NCBI RefSeq assembly: GCF_021033825.1
Contig: NZ_JAIFXZ010000002.1
Location: 124,001 to 188,000 of the forward strand
DNA from: Dietzia aurantiaca
GTDB taxonomy: Bacteria > Actinomycetota > Actinomycetes > Mycobacteriales > Mycobacteriaceae
Direction of reading: 5' to 3'
Length of the DNA: 64,000 bases
Part shown: piece by piece, positions 54,447 through 64,000 of the stretch
Numbering within the stretch: position 1 is the first letter of the stretch
Layout of the letters: each line of letters starts with the position of its first letter
Notes under the pieces: model-generated
What the model was told of the DNA's origin: nothing
What the model saw: only the letters and a program-made list of their open reading frames with translations
The model's database searches: none
Program-made: the position numbers and the translations under genes

Positions 54447-56447
54447 GTGTCCAGGATCTCCAAGGTCTCCGTGGGAGCCAAGCGGCTGCTCGTGGGTCGT
54501 CCGTTCCGCAGTGACACGATCGGGGCCACCCGCCTGCGTAAACGGATAGCCCTGCCGGTGTTCGCCTCCGACGCGCTGTCGTCCGTGGCATACGCGCCGC
54601 AGGAGATCTTCCTCGTGCTCTCGATGGGCGGGATGTCCGCGCTCGCGTTCACTCCGTGGGTCGGGCTGGCGGTCGCGATCGTCATGGTCGTCGTCATCGC
54701 CTGTTACCGGCAGAACGTCCGGGCGTATCCCTCGGGTGGTGGTGACTACGAGGTCGCGACGGTCAATCTCGGGCCCAACGCCGGCCTCGGCGTGGGGGCC
54801 GCGCTGTTGATCGACTATGTGCTGACGGTGGCGGTGTCGATCGCCGCGGCCGCCGAGAACATCGGCTCGGCGATACCGTTCGTCCACGATCACGAGGTGC
54901 TCTTCGCGGTCCTGGCGATCACGGGACTGGCGGCCGTGAACCTGCGGGGGGTTCGCGAATCGGGCGCGATGTTCGCCATCCCGGTGTACACGTTCATGGC
55001 GGCGATGACCGGTCTGGTGGCGTGGGGCCTGTTCCAGGTCGAAGTACTCGGGCGGGATCTGAACGCCGAGTCCGCGGGCTTCACGCTCGTCACGCCGGAC
55101 GGCCTGTCGATCACCGGGTTGGCGCTGGTGTTCATCGTGGCGAAGTCGTTCGCGTCCGGATGTGCGGCCCTGACCGGGGTCGAGGCCATTCACAACGGCG
55201 TACCGGCGTTCCGCAAGCCGCGCGCACGCAACGCCGCCGCGACCCTGGGCATGCTCGGGGTGCTCGCGGTCTCGTTCCTGCTGGGTCTGATTGAACTCGC
55301 CCGCCGCCTCGACGTGAAGATCGCCGAGAATCCCGGCGCCCAACTGCTCGGCGCTCCCGAGGGCTACCGGCAGAAGACGATGATCGCGCAGCTCTCCGAG
55401 CCCGTTTTCGCCGGCGTTCCGTTGGTCTTCTACGTGATCATGGGCGCCACCGGGCTCATCCTCGTGCTCGCCGCGAACACGGCCTTCAACGGTTTCCCGA
55501 TGCTGGCGTCGGTGCTGGCGCGGGACAAGTACCTGCCCCGCCAGCTCGCGACCCGCGGCGACCGGCTCGCGTTCTCCAACGGCATCGTGCTGCTCGCCGT
55601 GGCCGCCGCGACATTGGTGATCGTCTTCGACGCGCAGGTCACGGAGCTGATCCAGCTCTACATCGTCGGGGTCTTCGTCGCGTTCACACTGGGCCAGTGG
55701 GGGATGATCCGGCACTGGAACCGGCGTCTCGGCCATGAGGAGGACCCTGCGGTGCGTAGGGGGGTCAGGCGCGCTCGGATCGTGAACGCGACCGGGATGG
55801 TGCTGACGGCGAGCGTCCTGGTGATCGTCATGGCCACCAAGTTCCTGTCCGGGGCCTATATCGCCGTGCTGGGGATGATGGGTCTGTTCGTGGTGATGAA
55901 ACTCATCCGCCGACACTACGACTCCGTTGCGCGGGAGCTGGACGACTCGTCGTGGGAGGTCGTACTGCCCAGCCGGACCCACTGTCTGGTCCTGGTGTCC
56001 AAGCTGCACCTGCCGACGCTGCGGGCACTGGCCTACGCCCGGGCGACCCGGCCAGACACTATCGAGGCGCTCACCGTCAACATCGACACCGCCGATACGC
56101 GAGCGTTGGTGCGAGAGTGGGAGGACCGGGGGATCCAGGTGCCGCTCAAGGTCGTCGAGTCCCCGTACCGCGAGATCAACCGGCCCGTGGTGGACTATGT
56201 GACGAGACTGCGGGAGCAGCGACCGCGGGACGTGGTGATCGTCTACATCCCCGAGTACGTCGTCGGGCACTGGTGGGAGCAGTTCCTCCACAACCAGAGC
56301 GCGCTGCGGCTCAAATCCCGCCTGCTCTACGAGCGAGGTGTCATGGTGACCAGCGTGCCGTGGCAGTTGTCCTCGTCAGACGGCCGCGCGGAGCAGGCCC
56401 GAGACGAGCCGATCGTCGGACGCTGGCGTGAACCGGAGGCGCAATGA
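54447..56447 (+). CDS. KimA-like APC-superfamily potassium/proton symporter
   Basis: 666 residues: 12 membrane helices, then a cytoplasmic alpha/beta C-terminal domain (TLRALAYARATRPDTIEALTVNID...VIVYIPEYVVGHWWEQFLHNQSALRLKSRLLYERGVMVTSVPW). It resembles B. subtilis KimA more than amino-acid permeases: AKRLLVGRPFRSD, SDALSSVAYAPQE, YPSGGGDY, LLIDYVLTVAVS, SGCAALTGVEAIHNGVPAF. KimA residues recalled as D36, Y43 and D117 correspond in identity and spacing to D42, Y49 and D123. Usually labelled amino-acid permease (Rv2690c). Divergent from ceoBC; next gene overlaps by 4 bases. Confidence 0.85.
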   Translation: MSRISKVSVGAKRLLVGRPFRSDTIGATRLRKRIALPVFASDALSSVAYAPQEIFLVLSMGGMSALAFTPWVGLAVAIVMVVVIACYRQNVRAYPSGGGDYEVATVNLGPNAGLGVGAALLIDYVLTVAVSIAAAAENIGSAIPFVHDHEVLFAVLAITGLAAVNLRGVRESGAMFAIPVYTFMAAMTGLVAWGLFQVEVLGRDLNAESAGFTLVTPDGLSITGLALVFIVAKSFASGCAALTGVEAIHNGVPAFRKPRARNAAATLGMLGVLAVSFLLGLIELARRLDVKIAENPGAQLLGAPEGYRQKTMIAQLSEPVFAGVPLVFYVIMGATGLILVLAANTAFNGFPMLASVLARDKYLPRQLATRGDRLAFSNGIVLLAVAAATLVIVFDAQVTELIQLYIVGVFVAFTLGQWGMIRHWNRRLGHEEDPAVRRGVRRARIVNATGMVLTASVLVIVMATKFLSGAYIAVLGMMGLFVVMKLIRRHYDSVARELDDSSWEVVLPSRTHCLVLVSKLHLPTLRALAYARATRPDTIEALTVNIDTADTRALVREWEDRGIQVPLKVVESPYREINRPVVDYVTRLREQRPRDVVIVYIPEYVVGHWWEQFLHNQSALRLKSRLLYERGVMVTSVPWQLSSSDGRAEQARDEPIVGRWREPEAQ

Positions 56448-57766
56448 CTGTCAGGGAATCGATCGACTGGACCGGCCAGGTTCTCCGGGTGCGGGTGGAA
56501 GGGCCGGCGCACGGCGGGGAGTTCGTCGCGCGGCACTCCGGTCGCGTGATCTTCTGTCGGGGCGCGCTCACCGCCGAGCTGGTGGAGGTCGTCGTCGACG
56601 ACGACCCGGGTAAGGGCTTCTGCCGCGGGACCGTTCGCGAGGTGCTGGAACCGTCGCCGGACAGGGTGCGGCCGGTGTGTGAGGCGGCTGCGGCCGGCGC
56701 CGGGTGCTGTGACTGGAGCTATATCGACGGCCCCGCCGCCCGAGACCTGGCGGGTCGGGTCCTCGAGGAGCAGGCGGCCCGGATCGGCCGTATCGGGATC
56801 CCCCACTCGCCGGTTCCTGTCGATCTCCCCGCCGGCGACCCCGCCACGACGGGGTGGCGCACGACCGCACGGTGGGTCACGGGCGCCGATGGGCGCCCCG
56901 GAGTGCGCCGCGCCCGCTCCCGGGACGTGATCACGGAGCCCTGCAGCCAGTCGGATCCACGTCTGCTCGACGCGGTGCTCTCGGCGGGTATCGGCCCGGA
57001 TCGCGAAATACTGGGTGTCCTGGACGACGAGGGTGCGATCCATGTGGCCCATCGAGCTGTAACAGAGGACCGGCCCCGCGGACAGGGGCGCAACGCGGCC
57101 CGTTCCGCGGCGACGAGAGCTCGGGCCCGCCAGGCCCGTGGCCGGGGCTGGGAGCACGTCGTCGGTGGGCGGACGATGGTCCGGCGTGTAGGGGAACGTC
57201 GGTGGCACCTGCCGGTGGACGCGTTCTGGCAGGCCCACCGGTCCGCGGCCACCCACTACAGCGACGTCGTCCGTGCGGCCGTGGCAGGCGCGACCGGGGT
57301 GTCGGGGGCCCCGGTGGTGTGGGACCTGTACGGCGGCGCCGGAGTCTTCGCGGCGGCCACCCTGGATGCCGCGCCGGACGCCCGGATCACGGTCGTCGAA
57401 TCCGCGCCGGATGCGCTCGCCGCGGCGGAGGCGGCGCTCGGCGCCGACGGCGGGATCCGCACCGTGCGTTCGCGGGTCGAGACCTTCCTCGAGCCGGGGA
57501 ACGAGACCGATCCGTTCGAACGGCCTGACGTCGTGATCCTCGACCCGCCGCGGGGCGGCGCCGGCATCCCGGTGATGGAGACGGTGGCCCGGACCGCGAG
57601 GTCGCGGGTCGTCCACGTCGGCTGCGACCCGGCCAGTCTCGCGCGTGATGTGGGGGTTCTCGTCTCCGCCGGGTGTTCACTGCGCGAGTTCCGTGGGGTG
57701 GCGGCGTTCCCGGGGACCCACCACGTCGAGGGGATCGCGGTGCTGGACGCGCCCGGCCGGAACTGA
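56444..57766 (+). CDS. TRAM/TrmA-RlmD family RNA methyltransferase
   Basis: 440 residues. N-terminal TRAM domain (GQVLRVRVEGPAHGGEFVARHSGRVIFCRGALTAELVEV), SAM-binding VWDLYGGAGVFAAATLDA, VILDPPRGGAG, and VHVGCDPASLARDV containing the catalytic-type Cys. Forms 5-methyluridine in tRNA or rRNA. Iron-sulfur cysteines (VCEAAAAGAGCCDWSYI) are partly kept. Start overlaps the transporter stop (ATGA). Rv2689c equivalent. Exact target unknown. Confidence 0.88.
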   Translation: MTVRESIDWTGQVLRVRVEGPAHGGEFVARHSGRVIFCRGALTAELVEVVVDDDPGKGFCRGTVREVLEPSPDRVRPVCEAAAAGAGCCDWSYIDGPAARDLAGRVLEEQAARIGRIGIPHSPVPVDLPAGDPATTGWRTTARWVTGADGRPGVRRARSRDVITEPCSQSDPRLLDAVLSAGIGPDREILGVLDDEGAIHVAHRAVTEDRPRGQGRNAARSAATRARARQARGRGWEHVVGGRTMVRRVGERRWHLPVDAFWQAHRSAATHYSDVVRAAVAGATGVSGAPVVWDLYGGAGVFAAATLDAAPDARITVVESAPDALAAAEAALGADGGIRTVRSRVETFLEPGNETDPFERPDVVILDPPRGGAGIPVMETVARTARSRVVHVGCDPASLARDVGVLVSAGCSLREFRGVAAFPGTHHVEGIAVLDAPGRN

Positions 57767-57885
57767 TCGTCGTACGTGATGAGGGCCTCAGACTGCCGAC
57801 CACGGGAGGGCTCCCGCGTCAGCAGCCCGTAGACTGGCCGTTCGACCCAGCGGGGTGAAGGTCAGGAAAGGGGCGGTCGACAGCA

Positions 57886-59763
57886 ATGAGCGTGCTCGAT
57901 GAGGTGGACGGCCCGTCCGATCTGCGGGGCCTGGGCCCCGACCAGCTGAGCCGGCTGTGCGGCGAGATCCGAGAGTTCCTCATCCGCAAGGTCGCGGCGA
58001 CGGGCGGGCATCTCGGCCCGAACCTCGGCGTCGTCGAACTCACCGTCGCGTTGCACCGCGTGTTCGATTCACCGCGGGACCCGATCGTGTTCGACACCGG
58101 CCACCAGTCCTACGTCCACAAGATGCTCACCGGCCGCAAGTACCGGTTCGACGGACTGCGCACGCGGAACGGTCTCTCGGGCTACCCGTGCCGCGCCGAG
58201 AGCCCACACGACATCGTGGAGTCCTCGCACGCCACCGCGTCGTTGTCTTACGCGGACGGCCTCGCCAAGGCTTTCGCCCTGCGCGGCCACTCTGACCGGA
58301 CGGTCGTCGCCGTGATCGGCGACGGTGCGATGACCGGCGGGATGGCCTGGGAGGCGCTGAACAACATCGCCGCCGCGAAGGACCGTCCCCTGGTGATCGT
58401 GGTGAACGACAACGGACGCTCGTACTCGCCGACCATCGGCGGGATCGCCGATCGGCTCGGCGCCCTGCGACTGCAGCCGGCCTATGAGAAGGCGATGGAC
58501 CGCACCAAGACGGCGTTGACCTCTCGGAAGGGGCTCCTGGGCAAGGCCGTGTACTCCGTGCTCCACGGCATCAAGGCCGGCCTCAAGGACGCGGTCTCAC
58601 CCCAGGAGTTGTTCGCCGACCTCGGGATCAAGTACATCGGCCCGGTCGACGGCCACAATCTGGCCGCCACCGAGGCCGCGCTCCGACTGGCGAAGGACTT
58701 CGGCGGCCCGGTGATCGTGCACGCGGTGACCCGCAAGGGCATGGGCTACGTGCACGCCGAGAACAATGTAGCCGACCAGATGCACGCCACCGGGGTTATC
58801 GACCCCGAGACCGGCAAGCCGCTGTCCACCTCGTCCTCCGTCGATTGGACCTCGGTGTTCTCCGACGAGCTCTGTGCCATCGGCGCGGAACGGGAGGACG
58901 TCGTGGCCATCACGGCCGCCATGGCGGGGCCCACCGGGCTGACCGCCTTCGGCGACCGCTTCCCGGACCGGATGTACGACGTCGGAATCGCGGAGCAGCA
59001 TGCGGTGGCGTCCGCCGCCGGCCTGGCGCTCGGCGGGCTGCACCCCGTCGTCGCCGTCTACTCGACCTTCCTCAACCGGGCCTTCGACCAGTTGCTCATG
59101 GATGTCGCCCTGCTCGGACAGCCGGTGACCCTGGTCCTCGACCGTTCGGGCGTGACGGGCCCGGACGGCGCGAGCCACAACGGGATGTGGGACCTGTCCC
59201 TGACCGGGATCGTGCCGGGCATCAGGGTGGCCGCGCCGCGCGACGACGTGACGCTGCGCCAGGAACTGCGTGAGGCGGTGGACGTCACCGATGGGCCGAC
59301 GGTCGTGCGCTTCCCGAAGGGCTCGGTCGGGGAGTCCATCCCGGCGCTGGCGACCTCGGAGGACGGCGTGGACCGTGTCCACGGTCCGGGCTCGTCGGAC
59401 GTGTTAATCGTGGCTGTGGGCTCGATGGTCGCCCCGGCCATCGCTGCGGCGCGCGAGCTCGAGTCGGACGGACTGGGCGTCGACGTGGTCGACCCGCGCT
59501 GGGTCTACCCGGTGTCCGACTCGCTCGTCGGGTCCACCCGGGGCCGCCGCCTGGTCGTCACGGTCGAGGACAACGGTCTCCACGGTGGGGTCGGGTCCGC
59601 GGTCTGTGCGCGGCTGGACTCAGCCGGCGTCCGGGTCGACCGGATGTCGCTGGGACTGTCGCAGGAGTTCCTGGACCACGCGTCGCGGGGAGAGATCCTG
59701 ACCGACGCCGGGCTCACCGGTGAGGGGATCGCGGCCTCGATCCGGGCGCGACTCGCCGATTGA
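57886..59763 (+). CDS. dxs: 1-Deoxy-D-xylulose-5-phosphate synthase
   Basis: 625 residues. First enzyme of the MEP isoprenoid pathway. TPP-binding [32 protein letters not shown] from residue 145, [34 protein letters not shown] with the catalytic Glu, and the C-terminal transketolase domain ([17 protein letters not shown]). AAAGGGG ribosome site; TAGACT at 57830-57835 may be its -10 box, giving a leader of about 45 bases. Confidence 0.97.
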   Translation: MSVLDEVDGPSDLRGLGPDQLSRLCGEIREFLIRKVAATGGHLGPNLGVVELTVALHRVFDSPRDPIVFDTGHQSYVHKMLTGRKYRFDGLRTRNGLSGYPCRAESPHDIVESSHATASLSYADGLAKAFALRGHSDRTVVAVIGDGAMTGGMAWEALNNIAAAKDRPLVIVVNDNGRSYSPTIGGIADRLGALRLQPAYEKAMDRTKTALTSRKGLLGKAVYSVLHGIKAGLKDAVSPQELFADLGIKYIGPVDGHNLAATEAALRLAKDFGGPVIVHAVTRKGMGYVHAENNVADQMHATGVIDPETGKPLSTSSSVDWTSVFSDELCAIGAEREDVVAITAAMAGPTGLTAFGDRFPDRMYDVGIAEQHAVASAAGLALGGLHPVVAVYSTFLNRAFDQLLMDVALLGQPVTLVLDRSGVTGPDGASHNGMWDLSLTGIVPGIRVAAPRDDVTLRQELREAVDVTDGPTVVRFPKGSVGESIPALATSEDGVDRVHGPGSSDVLIVAVGSMVAPAIAAARELESDGLGVDVVDPRWVYPVSDSLVGSTRGRRLVVTVEDNGLHGGVGSAVCARLDSAGVRVDRMSLGLSQEFLDHASRGEILTDAGLTGEGIAASIRARLAD

Positions 59764-59811
59764 CCGAGGGCGAGCCGCTCCACGTCGTGTGAGCTCGCGG
59801 CGCCGAGCGGG

Positions 59812-61050
59812 TCAGCTCGTCGCCCGGAACTCCCGAACCGCCTCGAGTAGGGGCGCGGAGGTGAGTTCGCGCTGCCAGTCCCGGGCCTCCTCGCCCCGGA
59901 GGACGTCGTCCAGTAGTTCGCCGTCGTCCCCGGGACGAGTGGTGGCGGCCCGCCACACCCACAGTCGCAGTGTGGCGGGCTTCAACAGCAGGCCGGCCTC
60001 CAGTCCGAGCTCGTCGCCGAGTTCACCGATCCGGGCGCGGGCCAGCTCGAGCAGAGTGGCGGCCTCCGGTTCGTTACGCTTCCAGGACGCGTGGGGCGGA
60101 TGCTCGCCGCGGGGTCCCTGACGGGACGGGAGGTCCGCACGACCGAGCCCCTCGGCCCATTCGAGAGCCTCCAGCCAGTCACCGGCCATCCTCCGACGGT
60201 GTGGCCCGTCGAAACCGTCGATCTCGAGCAGAGCTGATCTGCTGGCCGGGCCGATGCGCGCGGCCTCGACGATCGCGGCGTCGGGTAGGAGTCGCTTGGG
60301 GGCGATGTCCCGGTCCTCGGCGATACGGTCCCGAGCCATCCACAGCTCCCGCGCCCGCGCGAGCTGGCGCACATCCCGGAGCGAGGTGAGCCGCGACAGG
60401 CGACGCCACGGCTCGGGTGCGGCGGGTGCAGGTTCGGATTCGACGAGATAGCGGCACTCCGCCTCGTACCAGTCGCGCCGACCGAGATCATCGAGACGTG
60501 GCAGGACGGCGTCCGCCAGTTCGTGGAGGAAGAGCACGTCATAGGCCGCGTAGTCGAGCCAGGACGCGGGCAGCGGTCGACGGGACCAGTCGGCGGCCGA
60601 ATGTGCTTTGGCCAGACCGATGCCGAGATGTTCGGAGATCATCGCGCCGAGGTTGACCCGCTCGGTTCCGAGGAAACGCCCGGCGAGCTCGGTGTCGGCC
60701 AACGACGAGGGGGTGATCCCGAGCTCGCGCAGGGAGGGCAGGTCCTGGCTCGCCGCGTGCAGCAACAGCGGGCGGTCGGACAGGAGATCGGCGAGCGGAC
60801 CGACGGTGCGGCCCGGGGTCTCGGGGTCGACGAGCATTGCGGGCCCGTCGGCGGGCCGGAGTTGGAGCAGGAACGCGCGTTCGGAGTATCTGATCCCGGA
60901 GGCCCGTTCGACGTCCACCGCCACCGGGCCGGACGACGCGCTCAGCGCCCCCGCGACCGCATCGAGTCCCGCGTCGTCGTCGACGAACTCGTACTCGGCC
61001 GGCGGCGGCGCCGCTCCCGGCGGGGTCTCACCCCTGCGTCGGCCACTCAC
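59812..61050 (-). CDS. rnd: RNase D-like 3'-5' exonuclease with HRDC domain
   Basis: 412 residues from GTG 61050. DEDDy exonuclease: AVDVERASGIRYSERAFLLQL (Asp and Glu), LLLHAASQDLPSLRELG (Asp), and WLDYAAYDVLFLHEL (Tyr and Asp). HRDC region LTSLRDVRQLARARELWMARDRIAEDRDIAPKRLLPD follows, then an actinobacterial C-terminal domain. Trims stable RNA 3' ends in relatives. Overlaps DUF3000 gene by 4 bases. Rv2681 equivalent. Confidence 0.93.
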   Translation of the reverse strand: MSGRRRGETPPGAAPPPAEYEFVDDDAGLDAVAGALSASSGPVAVDVERASGIRYSERAFLLQLRPADGPAMLVDPETPGRTVGPLADLLSDRPLLLHAASQDLPSLRELGITPSSLADTELAGRFLGTERVNLGAMISEHLGIGLAKAHSAADWSRRPLPASWLDYAAYDVLFLHELADAVLPRLDDLGRRDWYEAECRYLVESEPAPAAPEPWRRLSRLTSLRDVRQLARARELWMARDRIAEDRDIAPKRLLPDAAIVEAARIGPASRSALLEIDGFDGPHRRRMAGDWLEALEWAEGLGRADLPSRQGPRGEHPPHASWKRNEPEAATLLELARARIGELGDELGLEAGLLLKPATLRLWVWRAATTRPGDDGELLDDVLRGEEARDWQRELTSAPLLEAVREFRATS

Positions 61051-61634
61051 GCGCGACGATGCAGCGACGTCACGCCGACGGGAGGCAGACCGGCGGCGAG
61101 GGCCAGAGTCTTGCAGAAGGCGGACGCATGGCCGGTGAGGTCCGATTCGAGCGCGGTCCACGAGGCCCGGAGTTCCAGCTGGTGTGCCTGGGGAGGGCCC
61201 GCGATATCGCCGTAGCGGACCGACGCGGTGCTGGTGACGGTGCCGCCCAGTGCCGTATACGGCCCCGCCTCCTCGTCGAGTGCCTCGGTCAGCCAACTCC
61301 ACGCGACCTGCGGCAGGAGCGGGTCGCCGGCGAGCGCGGCCTCCATGTCGGCCTGGATGTAGGCCACCAGCCGGAGGGTGCCGTCCCACGCGTCGTCGCC
61401 GGACGGGTCGTGCAGGAGGATCAGACGGCCGAACGCGTCACCGTCGGAGAACTCCGGGATGTCGTCTCCGGAGGGCGGGATGATCTCGACGCCCAGAGCG
61501 TGGCTGTACGGCGCCAGCCGCTGAGGGGGACGGATCGGCCCGACCGAGATCTCGGGGCGCACCTCGAGCCGCGACAGGGACTCGACCGCCTCCTGGAAGA
61601 CCTCCGGCTCGCCGTCATTGACCGATGTACTCAC
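61047..61634 (-). CDS. DUF3000 protein
   Basis: 195 residues. Actinobacterial family: [98 protein letters not shown]. Always coupled upstream of the RNase D-like gene (Rv2680-Rv2681 in mycobacteria), so it may act with it. Divergent from hemE. Function unknown. Confidence 0.85.
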   Translation of the reverse strand: MSTSVNDGEPEVFQEAVESLSRLEVRPEISVGPIRPPQRLAPYSHALGVEIIPPSGDDIPEFSDGDAFGRLILLHDPSGDDAWDGTLRLVAYIQADMEAALAGDPLLPQVAWSWLTEALDEEAGPYTALGGTVTSTASVRYGDIAGPPQAHQLELRASWTALESDLTGHASAFCKTLALAAGLPPVGVTSLHRRA

Positions 61635-61756
61635 AGGGCGTCACGCTAGTCACCGCCCGGCGGCGTGCTCCGGAGGCGCGCCGTCAGCCATCGGGGTGGG
61701 CTGGCCGCCCTCCCCGGCCTGTTCATGGGACCATGGAGGGCGTGTTGAACTCCGAT

Positions 61757-62857
61757 ATGCCCTCGACCTCTCCCTCCGGCGACGCCCCGACCAGCGCCGC
61801 GGCCATCGGCCGCCGCCCGGGGACCGGCCCCTACCTCGACGAGGTGACCGGCAAGGGCGGCCCCCACACCCCGGTGTGGTTCATGCGCCAGGCGGGGCGA
61901 TCGCTGCCCGAGTACAAGCAGGTGCGCGGCACCTCGAGCATGCTCGAGGCGTGCTTCGATCCGGCGATGACGTGTGAGATCACCCTCCAGCCGGTGCGTC
62001 GCCACGGCGTGGACGCAGCGATCTTCTTCTCCGACATCGTGATCCCGCTCGCCGCGGCCGGTGTGGACATCGACATCGTCCCGGGCGTGGGCCCGGTGGT
62101 GGCGGAGCCGATCCGCGACGAGGCGGGCATCGCGGCGTTCCCCGAACTGACCCCGGACCGGCTGGAGAAGATCGAGGAGGCGGTCCGCCTCATCATCGGC
62201 GAGCTGGACCCGGGTGTCGCGCTCATCGGGTTCGCCGGCGCCCCGTTCACGCTCGCGTCCTACCTGATCGAAGGGGGGCCGAGCCGTAACCACGAGCACA
62301 CCAAGTCGCTCATGTACTCGCGTCCGGACCTGTGGAACGATCTCATGTCCAGGATCGCCGACCTCACGACGGTCTTCCTGCGTGCCCAGGTGGGCGCCGG
62401 CGTGGACGCGGTCCAGCTGTTCGACTCCTGGGCCGGTGCGCTCACGCAGCGCGACTACCGTTCACTGGTGCTGCCGCACTCCACCCGGATCTTCGCCGAT
62501 GACGTGGTCTCGAGCGTCCCGCGCACCCACTTCGGCGTGGGCACCGGCGAACTGCTCGGCGCGATGGGCGAGGCGGGCCCGGAGGTCGTGGGCGTGGACT
62601 GGCGGATCCCGCTCGATGACGCCGCCACCCGCGTGCCGGGCAAGGTCCTCCAGGGAAACCTCGACCCGGCGATGCTCTTCGCCGATCGCTCGGCCCTCGA
62701 CGCCGAGGTCACGCGCATCGTGGCTGAGGGACGACGTGCGCGGGCGGCCGGCGCGCGCGGCCACGTGTTCAACCTCGGACACGGGGTCCTGCCGAGCACC
62801 GATCCCACGGCGGTGACCCACGTCGTGGAGCTCGTCCACGAGCTGACCGCCGAGTAG
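61757..62857 (+). CDS. hemE: Uroporphyrinogen decarboxylase
   Basis: 366 residues from ATG 61757; GTG 61742 with GGAGGG close before it is a real alternative, since the first 25 residues are not conserved. Motifs [70 protein letters not shown] and [13 protein letters not shown]. Converts uroporphyrinogen III to coproporphyrinogen III. hemY starts one base before its end. Confidence 0.95.
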   Translation: MPSTSPSGDAPTSAAAIGRRPGTGPYLDEVTGKGGPHTPVWFMRQAGRSLPEYKQVRGTSSMLEACFDPAMTCEITLQPVRRHGVDAAIFFSDIVIPLAAAGVDIDIVPGVGPVVAEPIRDEAGIAAFPELTPDRLEKIEEAVRLIIGELDPGVALIGFAGAPFTLASYLIEGGPSRNHEHTKSLMYSRPDLWNDLMSRIADLTTVFLRAQVGAGVDAVQLFDSWAGALTQRDYRSLVLPHSTRIFADDVVSSVPRTHFGVGTGELLGAMGEAGPEVVGVDWRIPLDDAATRVPGKVLQGNLDPAMLFADRSALDAEVTRIVAEGRRARAAGARGHVFNLGHGVLPSTDPTAVTHVVELVHELTAE

Positions 62858-64000
62858 TGGCGGCCCCACGCGTCGCCGTGGTGGGTGGCGGCCTCAGTGG
62901 GCTGACGGCCGCCTATCAGCTGTCCCGGGACCTCCCGGGCGCCCGGGTCACGGTGTTCGAGGCGTCTCCGTCGCCCGGTGGCTGCCTGGATACCGCCGCC
63001 TTCCCGTCCGGCCCCATGGAGCTCGGTGCCGAGGCGTTCATCGGCAGGCGCCCGGAGGCCTCGGAGCTCGTCGCCGAGCTCGGACTGACACACGAACTGC
63101 GGCATCCCGGGACCCTCGGTCCCGCCATCCTCACCGGCGGACGTCTCGTCCCGATGCCGGCCGGCACGCTGATGGGTCTGCCCTCGGACGCGTCGACACT
63201 GTCCGGGGTGCTCCGGCCGGCGGACGTCGAGCGGGCGGCGCGGGAGCCGGAGCTGCCTCTCGACTGGGCCCCCGGCGGCGACGTCCCCCTGGGCAGGTTG
63301 GTCGCCGACCGCTTCGGTGCCGCGGTGGTGGCACGTCTGGTCGACCCGATGCTGGGGGGCGTGTACGCCGCGCCCAGCGTGGGGCTGGGGCTGCGCCAGG
63401 TGGTGCCCGGCCTGGCCGACGCGCTGGACCGCGGGGCACCCAACCTCACCGCGGCGGCCAGGGATCTCACCGCGCACCGCACCCCCGGCCCGGTGTTCGC
63501 CACCCTGTCCGGTGGCTACCGCGCCCTCGTGGACGCGCTCGTTCGTGCGTCCCGGGCGCGGGTGGTGACCGGGGCACGGTGCACCGCGATCCGACGGGAC
63601 AGCGGGGGATACGCGCTGGTCGGGTCCGACGATCGTCGTCCGTGGACGCATGAGGCCGACCTCGTCGTCGTCGCGGTCCCGGTCCCGCTCGCCGCGCCGC
63701 TCCTCACCGCGGCCGGGGGAGTCGACGACGCGGTTCGGGCGCTGTCGGGGATCCGCACCGCCTCCTCGGCGGTGGTGGCGCTCGAGGTCGACCGCTCCCT
63801 CGACCTGCCCGCACGATCCGGGGTGCTCGTCGCCACCGACGAACCCGTTCCGTTCAAGGCGATGACGTTCTCGAGCCGCAAGTGGCCACACCTGGACGAC
63901 CGGCGCGGCCACCTGGTGCGGGTGTCCTTCGGCAGGCTCGACGACGACGAGATACTCGCAACGGACGACCTCACACTGGTCCGGATGGCGGTCTCCGCGC
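62857..64000 (+). CDS. hemY: Coproporphyrinogen III / protoporphyrinogen oxidase HemY, 5' part
   Basis: GTG at 62857 overlaps the last base of the hemE stop; the frame stays open to the window end, so the C terminus is missing. 381 residues visible. FAD-binding VAVVGGGLSGLTAAYQLS, EASPSPGGCLDT, LGAEAFIGRRPEA, DPMLGGVYAAPSVGLGLRQVVP. In actinobacteria this HemY acts on coproporphyrinogen III (CgoX) in the coproporphyrin-dependent haem pathway. A chdC gene would be expected next. Confidence 0.93.
   Translation, partial: MAAPRVAVVGGGLSGLTAAYQLSRDLPGARVTVFEASPSPGGCLDTAAFPSGPMELGAEAFIGRRPEASELVAELGLTHELRHPGTLGPAILTGGRLVPMPAGTLMGLPSDASTLSGVLRPADVERAAREPELPLDWAPGGDVPLGRLVADRFGAAVVARLVDPMLGGVYAAPSVGLGLRQVVPGLADALDRGAPNLTAAARDLTAHRTPGPVFATLSGGYRALVDALVRASRARVVTGARCTAIRRDSGGYALVGSDDRRPWTHEADLVVVAVPVPLAAPLLTAAGGVDDAVRALSGIRTASSAVVALEVDRSLDLPARSGVLVATDEPVPFKAMTFSSRKWPHLDDRRGHLVRVSFGRLDDDEILATDDLTLVRMAVSA

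Overview
The window is 64 kb of dense, very GC-rich chromosome from a mycolic-acid actinobacterium (order Mycobacteriales). I infer a Dietzia-like genus, because the gene content follows Mycobacterium and Corynebacterium but with its own insertions and rearrangements. GTG starts are frequent, 4-base ATGA/GTGA stop-start overlaps are common, and several starts look leaderless. Gene order tracks, with deletions, the M. tuberculosis stretch from about Rv2847c down to Rv2677c (locus names are from memory). I see no tRNA, rRNA, CRISPR array, insertion sequence or prophage. This is core genome, not an island.

Layout. 1-3.7 kb: end of a uroporphyrinogen methyltransferase, yaaA, proS, a DUF4439 gene and a lipoprotein. 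4.2-10.8 kb: translation/transcription operon rimP-nusA-rnpM(ylxR)-infB-rbfA-nrnA. 10.8-15.8 kb: MATE exporter, pptH-like phosphoesterase, pptT, truB, ribF. 15.9-20.2 kb: rpsO, pnp, M16 peptidase. 20.3-26.7 kb: dapB, a small membrane protein, a flavodoxin-fold protein, thyX, dapA, rnj and a DinB-like gene. 26.8-32.8 kb: ftsK, YciI, pgsA, cinA-C, clgR, pspA, DUF3046. 33.0-36.9 kb: recA-recX-miaB and a membrane protein. 37-41.1 kb: DUF349 protein, Rv2728c-like protein, miaA, IclR regulator. 41.2-45.9 kb: glcB, dapF, hflX. 46-51.8 kb: lexA, SOS-linked membrane protein, nrdR, hrpA. 51.9-57.8 kb: a microprotein, a permuted NlpC/P60-like protein, ceoC/ceoB (RCK proteins), a KimA-like K+ transporter and a TrmA-like methyltransferase. 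57.9-64 kb: dxs, RNase D, DUF3000, hemE, hemY (cut by the window end).

Themes: RNA metabolism (nusA, infB, rbfA, nrnA, pnp, rnj, rnd, hrpA, truB, miaA, miaB); lysine/diaminopimelate synthesis (dapA, dapB, dapF); DNA damage (recA, recX, lexA, SOS boxes); envelope stress (clgR-pspA behind a SigE-type promoter); potassium homeostasis (ceoBC next to a KimA-like permease); and carrier-protein activation (pptT with its opposing hydrolase).

No obviously undescribed multi-gene system stands out. The best leads are the KimA/CeoBC module, the divergent SOS promoter driving a small membrane protein that lacks the LysM domain expected at that locus, a set of leaderless promoters, and lineage-specific low-complexity insertions in PptT, RNase J and the NlpC/P60-like protein.
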